A stretch of 64,000 bases of DNA. It comes from CAIXSC01 sp046349855 (GTDB lineage: Bacteria; Planctomycetota; Planctomycetia; Pirellulales; Pirellulaceae). Below, in pieces: positions 17,865-26,349 of this stretch. Both the position numbers and the translations under genes were made by a program. The stretch lies in contig JAXMBM010000006.1 of NCBI GenBank assembly GCA_046349855.1, forward strand, positions 118,803 to 182,802, read 5' to 3'. Each line of letters opens with the position of its first letter. The first letter of the stretch is position 1. Under the pieces are notes generated by a model. It had not been told where the DNA came from. It searched no databases and saw only the letters and a program-made list of their open reading frames with translations.

Positions 17865-18980
17865 ATGGCTAAGCGCACGACCGTTGTCATCTCGCAAGGG
17901 CAAAGTCAGAATCCGGCCAAGCGCGATCTGGAGGAAAACCTGGTCGCCGCGCTGCTCATGGAACCGGGAATTGACGTGGTTGTCATCCCTCACCTGTACG
18001 ATTTGCAGGCCAACGGGACAGGGGTGCTGGCGCTCCAGGGGGTTCCGGGACCGTTGGTGGTCCTGTCGTGGCTCTACGACCGGGCGGCCCGCTGGATTCT
18101 GGATCGGCATGGCGTCCACGGCAAGAACGGGCTGACGCTCCTCAAGCCGCCGGAAGAGAGTGACGAAGACGACGAGGAACTCCGCCAGGCGCAGGCGGAC
18201 GCGGCGGGAGACGATGCTGCGGGGAACGACGCCGATGGCAAGCTGCGCGTGCTGCAGACGCGCCCCGTGCCCGACCGCCGGATCTACTGCATCGACCTGC
18301 GCGTGAGGTCATCGGTCGAGCCTTTCGTGCAGGAAGTGCAACGCATTGCCGCCGAGAACCGCACGCAGCTGGTCGACCTGGCTGGCTGGCTGGGCGGGAC
18401 GCCGGCCGCCGAGCCGTTGGCCCGATACCTTGATCCGGGAGCTGGACAGGTACCGAGTGGCCCGGTGAAGGTGGCCGCTGCCGACAGCCCGGCGCAGCCG
18501 TTGCGCATCGTCGAATCGACCGATCGACGGTGGTATCCGGTGATCGACTACAGCCGCTGCACGAATTGCATGGAGTGCATCGATTTCTGCCTGTTCGGCG
18601 TGTACGGAGTCGACAAGGCCGAGACGATTCTGGTGGAGCAGCCCGATAATTGTCGTAAGGGCTGCCCGGCCTGCAGTCGAGTTTGTCCGGAAAATGCCAT
18701 TATCTTTCCGCAGCACAAGACCCCCGCGATCGCCGGTGCGCCGGCGGCCGGCACCGGTGCTCTGAAGATCGATCTCTCGAAACTGTTCGGCGCGCCCGAT
18801 GGATCGCTCGACGCCTGGGAAATCGCTGCGCGGGAACGGGACGAACAACTGTTGGCCGTCGGACGGAATGCGGTGGGGCAGAGCGTCGGAATGCCGAAAA
18901 GGCAGCCGGAAGCGGCGGCGGCCGCGCCCAAGGACGACCTGGACAATCTCATCGACGCACTCGACAATCTGGATCTTTGA
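17865..18980 (+). CDS. 2[4Fe-4S] ferredoxin-type protein with large N-terminal domain
   Basis: A 371-residue cytoplasmic protein. Residues 1-~210 form an alpha/beta region of no recognised family (KRTTVVISQGQSQNPAKRD; IDVVVIPHLYDLQANG; GPLVVLSWLYDRAARW), interrupted by an acidic low-complexity stretch near residues 105-125. Then come two cluster motifs: CTNCMECIDFC near residue 230 and CRKGCPACSRVCP near residue 265. The tail is Ala-rich and ends DDLDNLIDALDNLDL. ATG 17865 is preferred; a TTG at 17817 would add 16 residues without domain character. It follows the GcvH-like gene by 106 bp and may be the electron donor for the radical SAM enzyme (inference). Confidence 0.75.
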   Translation: MAKRTTVVISQGQSQNPAKRDLEENLVAALLMEPGIDVVVIPHLYDLQANGTGVLALQGVPGPLVVLSWLYDRAARWILDRHGVHGKNGLTLLKPPEESDEDDEELRQAQADAAGDDAAGNDADGKLRVLQTRPVPDRRIYCIDLRVRSSVEPFVQEVQRIAAENRTQLVDLAGWLGGTPAAEPLARYLDPGAGQVPSGPVKVAAADSPAQPLRIVESTDRRWYPVIDYSRCTNCMECIDFCLFGVYGVDKAETILVEQPDNCRKGCPACSRVCPENAIIFPQHKTPAIAGAPAAGTGALKIDLSKLFGAPDGSLDAWEIAARERDEQLLAVGRNAVGQSVGMPKRQPEAAAAAPKDDLDNLIDALDNLDL

Positions 18981-19012
18981 CGTACCGGACATGGGGCTCA
19001 TCGGCCGGTACG
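18981..19012. repeat. inverted repeat after ferredoxin gene
   Basis: CGTACCGG (18981-18988) and CCGGTACG (19005-19012) form a perfect 8-bp stem with a 16-nt loop, starting immediately after the ferredoxin stop codon. There is no T-run, so it is not a canonical intrinsic terminator; it could still stabilise the 3' end or separate the gene from comEC. Confidence 0.45.
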
Positions 19013-19064
19013 CGCACCACCTAGCGGGTGTGCCGCGGACGCGCGCGCACCGGGAGTGGATCTC

Positions 19065-21659
19065 ATGGAGCCCCGTGAGGAGCGGCTGGTTGCCGCGGGA
19101 TATCAGCCGCTGGTCGTACTGACGACGATTGTCGCGGCGGGAATGGTGCTGGATCGGTGGGGAGCACTGCCCGGTTGGGTCTGGCCCGCCGGGACTCTGG
19201 TGTCGCTGGTCGGATGGTGGCCGGCGTGGCGCATGGGCCAGGAGCGGACGGCCATGATCTGGCTGTGCGCCGCCGTGCTGTGCTGGAGTGGTGGCTGGCA
19301 TGCGGTGGCCTGGAACTGGTTTCCCGCACGCGATCTGGGGCGGCGGTTGGGGCCGCTGCCGCAGCCGGTGTGTGTCGAAGCCGAAGTGCTCACCGAACCT
19401 CGCGTCTGGGAGGCTCCCGCAAGGCATCCCCTGGCCAGCTACCCACCGCGCGATGAAATGGAATGCCTGGTCGAGCTGCGGGCAGTTCGCGAACGACAGC
19501 AGTGGCGCTCGTGCGCCGGTCGAGCACGATTGGTCATCGCGACCGCGAAATTGGCTGTGCACTGCGGTGATCGCATTCGCGTATACGGTCTGGCGTCTCG
19601 TCCGGCGCCACCCGGCAACCCGGGCGAGTACGACGGAGCAGCCGCGGAACGGGGACAGCGACGGCTGTGTCGCTTGAAAGTTCCGGATGCGGCCGGAGTG
19701 CAGCAGGTGCGGCCCGGAGCCCACTGGACCTGGACACGCTGGTTGGCCGAGTTGCGTTCGGGCTGGCAACTCCGTCTCCGCCGATTCGTGCCTGCTCGCC
19801 AGGCTCCCCTCGCTGCCGCCCTGCTGCTGGGAACGCGCGAACAGCTCGATACGGAACTCAGTCATACCTTCTTCGTTACCGGACTGGCGCACCTGCTGGC
19901 CATTTCGGGACTGAATGTGGCCATCTTTGCGTACGGCTTCTGGGCCGTGGTGCGGCTGGGGTGGCTCCCGCGGCGGCCGGCCTTGCTGCTGGTCGCCGGG
20001 TTGGCGGTGTTTTACGCTTTGCTCACCGGAGCCGATCCGCCCGTGACGCGAGCGGCGATTCTTGTCGTGTGCATCTGTGGTGCCCGCTGGCTCGGACGTC
20101 AGGGACTGGCGTTGAATTCGTTGGCGGCGGCGGCGCTGCTGGTCATGGTGCATCAGCCCGCGGCTCTTTTTCAGACCGGTGCGCAACTCTCTTTTCTGGC
20201 CGTAGCGGTGCTGTGTCGAGCGGCCGCGGCAGCCCCGGCGCCGCGGGCCGACGATCCCTTGGAACGCCTCAAGCAGCGGGCTCGTCCCGTGTGGGAACGA
20301 GGGGGACGGCGGTTGCTCGCCAGCGGAAATAACGCGCTGCTGACCAGCGCTCAGGTGTGGCTCGTCAGCCTGCCGTTGGTCGTCTGGCGGTTTCATCTGG
20401 TGTCGCCCGTGGCGCTGCTCCTCAATCCCCTCGTCCTGTTGCCCGCCGCCGTGGCCCTCTATGCCGGATTTCTGACGCTTCTGTTGGGAAGTGTCTGGCC
20501 CGCGGCGGCGTCGGTTGCCGGCTGGGTCTGCGGTGGCGTCTTGACGCTGATCGACCAGCTGCTTCGCTGGGGGCGAGACTGGCCCGCGAGTCACTACTGG
20601 ACTCCCGGTCCCACGGGCGAGTACGTGGTCGGCTTTTATCTGGCCGCGGCCGTCCTGCCGTTGATCGGGGTAACGCGACGTTGGTGCTGGACGTGTGCGG
20701 TGGCGGGAGTCGCGCTGATGCTGATCCCCGGCGAGTGGTTCCCGCGAAAGTCGTTTCGCTCGCCAGCCAAGGGTGAAACGGCCTGGTCCTGTACGCTGGT
20801 TTCCGTGGGGCACGGGACCAGCGCCCTCGTGGAATGGCCCGATGGTCGCCGGTTGCTGTATGACTGCGGGCAGCTCGGTTGGCCTCCGACCGGAGCGCGG
20901 GCGATTTCGGGAGTGCTGTGGTCCCGCGGAGTATCCCGGCTCGATGCCGTCGTCATTTCTCATGCCGACACCGACCACTTCAATGCCCTGCCCGATCTGC
21001 TGGAGCGATTCACCGTGGGGACGGTGTACGTTTCCCCGCAGATGTTCGAGCGGCCGAGTGGGGCCGTACGAGCTCTGCGGTCCAGCTTGCGCGCCCACGG
21101 TGTTGTCTGCCGGACCTTGCACGCGGGTGATCGTCTCTGGGAGGTAGGTGATGCGTGCATCGAAGTCCTCCATCCCCCGCGCGATTTCGTTGCGCGGTCG
21201 GACAACGAATCAAGTCTGGTGCTGTTATGTACGGCGTCCGGTCGACGGTTGTTGCTGCCGGGAGATCTCGAAGAGGAAGGGATGCGGTGTCTGCTTGCTC
21301 AGGAGCCGCAGATGGTCGATGTGGCGATGGCTCCCCACCATGGCAGTACCAGCCGGGAATCGGGCGAGTTCCTAACCTGGGCCAGTCCCGGGTGGATCGT
21401 GGTCAGCGGCAGTGCGTCTCGCTTACGCGCTGCCGGCCCACAGACGGCCGCCGCGGCCACGGTATGGCACACAGCCCGTGAGGGGGCGCTCCACCTGGAA
21501 TTCTCCCGAGAAACCGTGACGCTGCAGGCCTGGTGTGGTCGCTGGAAAGCGTTGGCCACCTTACCAGTGCGGCCAGCGTCCGAGGCTCCCAGGGCGGGGA
21601 CACTCCGGGAAGCGGGGCCCCAGCGGACTTTTCCCGGCCGGACGCTTGTGCCACGATAG
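19065..21659 (+). CDS. comEC: ComEC/Rec2-family DNA uptake channel
   Basis: 864 residues. Several N-terminal membrane segments and an OB-like region are followed by the Competence domain: HLLAISGLNVAIFAYGFW near residue 285, then many hydrophobic helices to residue ~550. The C-terminal part is a metallo-beta-lactamase-like domain: LLYDCGQ, VVISHADTDHFNAL near residue 630, LLLPGDLEEEGM and APHHGSTSRES near residue 765. ComEC forms the inner-membrane channel that takes up single-stranded DNA during transformation. GGGAG 8 nt before ATG 19065 favours this start over a GTG at 19056. No other competence gene is next to it. Confidence 0.92.
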   Translation: MEPREERLVAAGYQPLVVLTTIVAAGMVLDRWGALPGWVWPAGTLVSLVGWWPAWRMGQERTAMIWLCAAVLCWSGGWHAVAWNWFPARDLGRRLGPLPQPVCVEAEVLTEPRVWEAPARHPLASYPPRDEMECLVELRAVRERQQWRSCAGRARLVIATAKLAVHCGDRIRVYGLASRPAPPGNPGEYDGAAAERGQRRLCRLKVPDAAGVQQVRPGAHWTWTRWLAELRSGWQLRLRRFVPARQAPLAAALLLGTREQLDTELSHTFFVTGLAHLLAISGLNVAIFAYGFWAVVRLGWLPRRPALLLVAGLAVFYALLTGADPPVTRAAILVVCICGARWLGRQGLALNSLAAAALLVMVHQPAALFQTGAQLSFLAVAVLCRAAAAAPAPRADDPLERLKQRARPVWERGGRRLLASGNNALLTSAQVWLVSLPLVVWRFHLVSPVALLLNPLVLLPAAVALYAGFLTLLLGSVWPAAASVAGWVCGGVLTLIDQLLRWGRDWPASHYWTPGPTGEYVVGFYLAAAVLPLIGVTRRWCWTCAVAGVALMLIPGEWFPRKSFRSPAKGETAWSCTLVSVGHGTSALVEWPDGRRLLYDCGQLGWPPTGARAISGVLWSRGVSRLDAVVISHADTDHFNALPDLLERFTVGTVYVSPQMFERPSGAVRALRSSLRAHGVVCRTLHAGDRLWEVGDACIEVLHPPRDFVARSDNESSLVLLCTASGRRLLLPGDLEEEGMRCLLAQEPQMVDVAMAPHHGSTSRESGEFLTWASPGWIVVSGSASRLRAAGPQTAAAATVWHTAREGALHLEFSRETVTLQAWCGRWKALATLPVRPASEAPRAGTLREAGPQRTFPGRTLVPR

Positions 21660-21729
21660 CGAGCGGGAAGCGCTGCGGGCCGAGGCTGTGGCATGGCTCC
21701 TGGCACCCACCTCAGAAAGGAATCGGCGG

Positions 21730-22218
21730 ATGACGGTCGACACGCGACGCGTGAAGGGACGGCGAAAGCTGAGTTTCGCATCGTACGATGAGATCCTCGC
21801 CGAGGCCGAGCGATTGGCGCAGGCATCGCGCGTGCGGACGCTCGGCAACTGGTCGCTCGGTCAGGCTTTCTTCCATCTGGCGGCGGGCATGCGGGCCATG
21901 CTGGATGGCACACGGGCCCCTGCCCCGTGGCTGGCCCGGCTCTTGGGGCCGAGCCTCAAGTGGTTCATCTTGAACCGGCCCATGCCCGCGGGATTCCGCC
22001 TGCCGCCCGCTTCGGCCGCCGAGTTGATCGCGGATCACGAGGTGGAATCGCGCGAGGGACTGGAGTCGCTGCGGGAGGCGGTTGGCCGCATGAACGCGGC
22101 TTCCTCGTTTCGTCCACATCCCATCTTTGGCTCCATGACCCCCGATCAGACACGGCGGTTGCACTGTCGGCATGCGGAACTGCATTTGAGCTTTTATGTT
22201 CCGGACGATGAACCGTGA
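21730..22218 (+). CDS. DUF1569 (DinB-like) protein
   Basis: A 162-residue protein with the DUF1569 pattern, a DinB/YfiT-related four-helix fold: SYDEILAEAERLAQ, GNWSLGQAFFHLAAGMRAMLDG (helix with the potential metal His) and RLHCRHAELHLSFY at the C-terminus. Three His residues at these positions are compatible with metal binding. AAGGA lies 9 nt upstream of ATG 21730; the frame is open further upstream but that part overlaps comEC. The function of DUF1569 is unknown. Confidence 0.75.
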   Translation: MTVDTRRVKGRRKLSFASYDEILAEAERLAQASRVRTLGNWSLGQAFFHLAAGMRAMLDGTRAPAPWLARLLGPSLKWFILNRPMPAGFRLPPASAAELIADHEVESREGLESLREAVGRMNAASSFRPHPIFGSMTPDQTRRLHCRHAELHLSFYVPDDEP

Positions 22219-22257
22219 CCTGGAAAACTTGGTCAGCGAAAGCAAAGGAGGCCGACG

Positions 22258-23316
22258 ATGGCAGAGAGGAAATCTCCGGTCAGCATGGGACGAAGGGGAT
22301 GGAGAGTCGTCTTGGCCCTGCTGGCGGTCGGGGGAGACCGCAGCGCCTGGGCTCAACCCGCTCCGACGGACCAGCCAGCGGCGAAAGAAGATGACATGCC
22401 CGACGATCGCCCTTTGCCGCTCAATCTGAATCTGGTCATGCCGACCATGGGCGGCAAACTGATCTGGACCGACGAATGGGTCCGCGGCGAGTACCGCGTG
22501 CAACGCAATGTGTTGACCGGCCATTATCGGCTGCTGGATGATCAGGATCGCCGACTGGCTTGGGGGACCGCAGACCAATGCCGCACGCGGTTCATGCAGG
22601 TAATCGACGAGCGGCAGTTGGCTCCGGTGACAGGCGAAGTGGTGGTGCTGCTGCACGGGTTGGGACGCTCGCGCGAAGTGATGAAGCCGGTGGGAGCCTA
22701 CTTGCGCGAGCGGGGAGATCTGGTGCCGATTGGCGTCAACTATGCCAGCACGCGCGAGGGGATCGAGCAGCATGCGCAAGCTTTGGAGAAGATTGTCGAT
22801 CAACTGGATCAGGCCACGACAATTCACTTCGTCTGCCATAGCCTGGGAAACATCGTGCTGCGGCACTACCTGGCCGATTTGGAGCGGCGTCCACCTGACG
22901 CCCGCCGGCCACCCCTGGGCCGCATCGTCATGCTCGGTCCGCCCAACAACGGAGCGCAGCTGGCCCGCAAGCTCCACGCGACCGGCGTCTTTGGCCTGGT
23001 CGCAGGACGCAGTGGCGAGTCGCTGGGGCACGATTGGGAGCAGTTGGCAGGACGGCTGGCAACGCCCGCCGGCGAATTTGGCATCGTGGCGGGTGGCAAA
23101 GGGAATGATCGAGGAAACAACCCTCTGTTGTCGGGCGATGACGATCTGGTCGTGACCGTCGAAGAAACGCGACTGCCAGGCGCGCACGACTTTCTGCAAT
23201 TGCCGCTGCTGCACTCCCAGATGCTGCGCGATCGGCAGGTCCACGAGGCCACGCTTCGCTTCCTGCGAGAGGGGCATTTCCGCAAAGATGGCCCGCGGGA
23301 GCCGATCGATGAGTAA
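22258..23316 (+). CDS. exported alpha/beta hydrolase, lipase-like
   Basis: 352 residues with an N-terminal signal (RRGWRVVLALLAV...AWAQ). The hydrolase core starts with VVVLLHGLGRSREVM near residue 128, has the nucleophile elbow FVCHSLGNIVLRHY (Ser near residue 196) and MLGPPNNGAQLARKL, and ends with a likely catalytic His in LLHSQMLRD. This resembles the triacylglycerol lipase / PGAP1-like group. AAAGGAGG sits 7 nt upstream. It overlaps ruvX by 8 nt. The substrate is unknown. Confidence 0.85.
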   Translation: MAERKSPVSMGRRGWRVVLALLAVGGDRSAWAQPAPTDQPAAKEDDMPDDRPLPLNLNLVMPTMGGKLIWTDEWVRGEYRVQRNVLTGHYRLLDDQDRRLAWGTADQCRTRFMQVIDERQLAPVTGEVVVLLHGLGRSREVMKPVGAYLRERGDLVPIGVNYASTREGIEQHAQALEKIVDQLDQATTIHFVCHSLGNIVLRHYLADLERRPPDARRPPLGRIVMLGPPNNGAQLARKLHATGVFGLVAGRSGESLGHDWEQLAGRLATPAGEFGIVAGGKGNDRGNNPLLSGDDDLVVTVEETRLPGAHDFLQLPLLHSQMLRDRQVHEATLRFLREGHFRKDGPREPIDE

Positions 23317-23812
23317 TCCTGAGGAGTCGGCCGGACCTGCTGCCCCGTGGCCCGCCACGGGACGGATCGCGGGGATCGACTACGGAACCGTACGCATTGG
23401 GATCGCCGTGACCGATCCCGATCGGCGGCTGGCCAGTCCTTGGGAAACCTACCCGCGGCGGTCGACCACCGCGGACGCCGAGTACTTTCGGCGGCTGGTA
23501 CGCGAAGAACGGCTGGTCGGGTTTGTCGTCGGTCTGCCCGTCTTCGCCAGCGGAGATGAGAGCCCGATGTCGCGTGAGGCACGGAAGTTTGGCCACTGGC
23601 TGACGGCGGTCACGGAGCGGCCGGTGGTGTTCTTCGACGAGCGACACTCCAGCTGCGCCGCCAACGAGTTCCTGGCTCAGGGGAAGCTGACGGCCAAACG
23701 TCGCCAGCAACTCCGCGACCAGCTGGCGGCCCAGATTCTCCTGGCGGCCTTTCTCGAGTCGGGGCAGCGTCCCACGAACCAGGCCGCAGCGCTGGCCGAC
23801 GATGCTGGGTGA
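23309..23812 (+). CDS. ruvX: putative Holliday junction resolvase RuvX/YqgF
   Basis: A 167-residue YqgF-family protein with an RNase H-like fold: RIAGIDYGTVRIGIAVTDP (first catalytic Asp), VVGLPVFASGDES, FFDERHSSCAANEFL (catalytic Glu region) and DQLAAQILLAAFLES (last Asp). The family is linked to Holliday junction resolution and 16S rRNA 5'-end processing. The start at 23309 overlaps the preceding hydrolase stop, and the gene ends 4 bp before the convergent respiratory operon. An upstream start seven codons earlier is possible. Confidence 0.88.
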   Translation: MSNPEESAGPAAPWPATGRIAGIDYGTVRIGIAVTDPDRRLASPWETYPRRSTTADAEYFRRLVREERLVGFVVGLPVFASGDESPMSREARKFGHWLTAVTERPVVFFDERHSSCAANEFLAQGKLTAKRRQQLRDQLAAQILLAAFLESGQRPTNQAAALADDAG

Positions 23813-23816
23813 GAGC

Positions 23817-24137
23817 TCAGTGATCCAGCGAAGGGCTCCACGCGGGGAGCGTCGACGAGGTCAACGGATCGGCCGGTGGCGCGGCGACGGCCTGACGCCG
23901 GGCGCGACGCACCAGCACATAGAAATACAAACTCAGGGACGCCAGCAAGGTGAACGGCATCGAGAGCATCAGCAGGATGCTCCAGAAGTACCCACGCACA
24001 ATACCCATCGCCGCTGGATCGGACGCCAGCGCATCCTTGCAGTTCGGGCAGGCCAGCACAACGTCGGCGGCCAACAGGACCAGGCTGCAGGCCAATAATG
24101 GCAGTAGCCAGCGGCGACTCACGCTTTCTCGGGTCAT
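23817..24137 (-). CDS. small two-helix membrane protein with CPNC motif
   Basis: A 106-residue protein closing the respiratory operon. Residues ~8-30 form a signal-anchor ending in LACPNCKDALA, a CxxC pair just outside the membrane. Residues ~47-76 form a second membrane helix (YFWSILLMLSMPFTLLASLSLYFYVLV), followed by a basic cytoplasmic tail. No named family is recognised. The position after Sco and DUF420 genes, together with the periplasmic CxxC, suggests a role in copper or redox handling for oxidase assembly (inference). Confidence 0.6.
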   Translation of the reverse strand: MTRESVSRRWLLPLLACSLVLLAADVVLACPNCKDALASDPAAMGIVRGYFWSILLMLSMPFTLLASLSLYFYVLVRRARRQAVAAPPADPLTSSTLPAWSPSLDH

Positions 24138-24229
24138 CCTGTGCTTCTCTCTGAGACGTCGTATGCTGGAACCACTCTACCCCGAAGGCGGACGTACACG
24201 GGAACGGCCTCCCCAGTATAGGCTGACCG

Positions 24230-24676
24230 TCAGCGAGGCGGGTAGAGCTGATACAGCATCACGTAAACGATCACGCCGGTAACGGAAACATAGAGCCAGA
24301 TCGGAAAGGTCCACCTGGCCCATCGCCGATGCTGCACCCGCTGATCCCGTAACCCATGATAGATCGTGCCGACAGCCAGAATCGGGACGCCCATGGCCAG
24401 CACGATGTGACTCAGCAGGATGCCGTAATACAGGTACCGCACGGCCAGCGGTGGATACGACGGAAAGGGAGTGCTGACGCCCGCTTTGGCCAGGAAGTGG
24501 TACACCAGATAGCTGGCCAGAAACGCGACCGAAACGCCGAACGCCGACAACATCACTCGACGATGCGCCTCTTCCCGACGCTGACGGATCAGCAGCCAGC
24601 CGACGACCAGCAGCACGGTGGCCGTGGCATTGAGGGCGGCGTTGACGTGCGGCAGGACTTTCGCCAGACCATCCAT
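24230..24676 (-). CDS. DUF420 membrane protein, oxidase-associated
   Basis: A 148-residue protein with four membrane helices and the DUF420 pattern: HVNAALNATATVLLVVGW, HRRVMLSAFGVSVAFL, YLVYHF and LLSHIVLAMGVPIL, with conserved His residues facing the membrane, then HRRWARWTFPIWLYVSVTG. DUF420 proteins sit in haem-copper oxidase operons in many bacteria, and the Bacillus/Staphylococcus relative CtaM is needed for oxidase activity. It starts 6 bp after the Sco gene, with GGAAGG as ribosome binding site. Confidence 0.85.
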   Translation of the reverse strand: MDGLAKVLPHVNAALNATATVLLVVGWLLIRQRREEAHRRVMLSAFGVSVAFLASYLVYHFLAKAGVSTPFPSYPPLAVRYLYYGILLSHIVLAMGVPILAVGTIYHGLRDQRVQHRRWARWTFPIWLYVSVTGVIVYVMLYQLYPPR

Positions 24677-24682
24677 GTCAGC

Positions 24683-25528
24683 TTAACCTTCCTGCGACTT
24701 GCCCGCCTTGGCCGCCGGTGCCTCCCCGGTGGGGGCAGCCTCGGAAGCGGGTCGAGGCGCTCCCTGCTCCGGGGCGGCTGGCGATCCAGATGCCGGCGAG
24801 GGACCCGACTTCTCTTCCACCTCGGCCTCGTCCTGGGTTTTGCCGTGTGCTGCGGCCGGCAGGGCCGGAGCGCCACGAGGATCGTTGGCGGGACGGGCCG
24901 CCGCCTGTTCCCGCGTTTCCGCCAGCAACTCATCGAGCAGCGAACGCATCTTGATGAGTTCGTCGGGCTTGTTCCAGGGGAACTTACCGCGGAGTTTTCC
25001 GGCTCGATCATAAACCAGGAACGATTCGACGTGAGTCTGTTCGTCGAGAGCCACTCCGTAGACTTCGGCGCCGACGCGACGCAGCAGCTTCATATCGCCG
25101 GTCAGGAAGAGCCACTGTTGCGGATCGGCCTGGAATTTCCGGGCGTACTGGCTCAACGCAGTCGGCGTGTCTCGTTTGGGATCACAGGTAATGCTGAGGA
25201 ACTTGACCCCCTGCGCGGCATAAGCGCTGTGGATCACTTCCAGCTGACGATTCTGCCGTTCGCACGGTCCCGGACAGGAAGCGAAAAAGAAACTGACCAC
25301 GTGCACATCGCCGGCCAGTTCGTGGGAATCGAAGTCACGGCCGCTGCGTTCGGTGAGATGGTAATCGGTGAGCCAGTCCTGCCGGGCCCACGCGGGATCG
25401 GAGGCACTGCCAACCAGTTGCGCCTGCAACCCCGAGTTGCGCCGGCCGATCCGTGAGGCCGAGATCGCCAGCAGGACCCCTCCCGCAATGAGCAACAGGG
25501 CCAGTCCCCACAGCGCAGTTCGTTTCAT
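24683..25528 (-). CDS. SCO1/SenC-like copper chaperone with Ala/Pro-rich tail
   Basis: 281 residues. The N-terminal membrane anchor (ALWGLALLLIAGGVLLAIS) is followed by a thioredoxin fold: VVSFFFASCPGPCERQN near residue 84 carries the CxxxC copper/redox pair, LSITCDPKRDTPTAL is a Sco landmark and QTHVESFLVYDRAG supplies the distal His. The last ~75 residues are low-complexity Ala/Pro/Glu. Sco proteins deliver copper to, or reduce, the CuA site of CoxB. The start ATG overlaps the permease stop by 4 nt; the frame extends upstream inside the permease gene but that part is not real. Confidence 0.88.
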   Translation of the reverse strand: MKRTALWGLALLLIAGGVLLAISASRIGRRNSGLQAQLVGSASDPAWARQDWLTDYHLTERSGRDFDSHELAGDVHVVSFFFASCPGPCERQNRQLEVIHSAYAAQGVKFLSITCDPKRDTPTALSQYARKFQADPQQWLFLTGDMKLLRRVGAEVYGVALDEQTHVESFLVYDRAGKLRGKFPWNKPDELIKMRSLLDELLAETREQAAARPANDPRGAPALPAAAHGKTQDEAEVEEKSGPSPASGSPAAPEQGAPRPASEAAPTGEAPAAKAGKSQEG

Positions 25529-26349
25529 GGCCAATCTCCGGCGGTACGCGTGCGACCCACAAGCAGTGCGGCCACCAGCAGTGCTCCCGCGAACACCAGC
25601 GACACGCACCACGATTCCGTCAGGGTCGGTTGATAGTATCCTAGCGGCAACTGGCTGTTCGACCACAGGTGGCGGACGCCGGCCACACAGTAGGTGAGCG
25701 GGTTGAGTCGCATGACCCAATGCAGGATGAGTTGGCCCGCAGGCAGGCCGTCGGTGAGCGCCGGGGCGGGGAAAAACGCTCCCGAAAGCAGCCACATCGG
25801 CATCAGGAGCAGATTCATGACGGCGTGGAAGCCTTGAGTCGAATCAAGTCGCCAGGCGATGATGAAGCCCAGTGCAGTCATGGCCAGGGCGGCGATCGAC
25901 AACAGACCGACCAGCGGCAGCCAGGCCGCGGCGGGCGGGGGAGTCTGCACGACGAGCCCGCAGGCCAGGAATACGCCGCCATGCAGCAGCGCAATGGCGG
26001 TGCCCCCCAGCAATTTGCCCAGGACCATCGCCCCGCGGGAAACGGGCGCGACGAGCACGGTCTGGAGAAAGCCTTCCCGACGATCCTCGATCAGGGAAAT
26101 CGTGGCGAAGATGGCCGTGAACAGCAGGGTGAGCAACAGCGTGCCGGGAAAATAGTACTCGGCAAACGTGGGCCCCCCCGTGGGGCCCAGGCGAAACGAC
26201 TGTCGCATGCCGGCGCCAAACAGGAGCCAGAACACCAGGGGCTGACCGAGGGCACCGACGACGCGATGCCGTTGCCGGAAGAACCGCACCAGTTCCCGCC
26301 AGACGAGCATTCTCACCACCAGCACGGAGCGACTCAGAGTGGCATTCAT
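25525..26349 (-). CDS. ABC-2 type transporter permease
   Basis: A 274-residue membrane protein with six hydrophobic segments and ABC-2 features: VWRELVRFFRQRHRVVGALGQPLVFWLLFGAGM at the N-terminus, FPGTLLLTLLFTAIFATISLIEDRREGF in the middle, and MNLLLMPMWLLSGAFFP. It forms an exporter with the ATPase encoded immediately upstream (4-nt overlap) and overlaps the Sco gene downstream. A pair of this type inside an oxidase operon recalls NosF/NosY-like systems that support copper-site maturation; cargo is unknown. Confidence 0.85.
   Translation of the reverse strand: MNATLSRSVLVVRMLVWRELVRFFRQRHRVVGALGQPLVFWLLFGAGMRQSFRLGPTGGPTFAEYYFPGTLLLTLLFTAIFATISLIEDRREGFLQTVLVAPVSRGAMVLGKLLGGTAIALLHGGVFLACGLVVQTPPPAAAWLPLVGLLSIAALAMTALGFIIAWRLDSTQGFHAVMNLLLMPMWLLSGAFFPAPALTDGLPAGQLILHWVMRLNPLTYCVAGVRHLWSNSQLPLGYYQPTLTESWCVSLVFAGALLVAALLVGRTRTAGDWP

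Noticed and set aside
18309..21173. Long minus-strand open frame opposite the ferredoxin and comEC genes
   Set aside because: Low-complexity Arg/Gln/Pro-rich content with no domain, opposite two well-supported genes.
23813..23816. Terminator between convergent ruvX and the respiratory operon
   Set aside because: The gap is only 4 bp and no hairpin with a T-run lies nearby on either strand.
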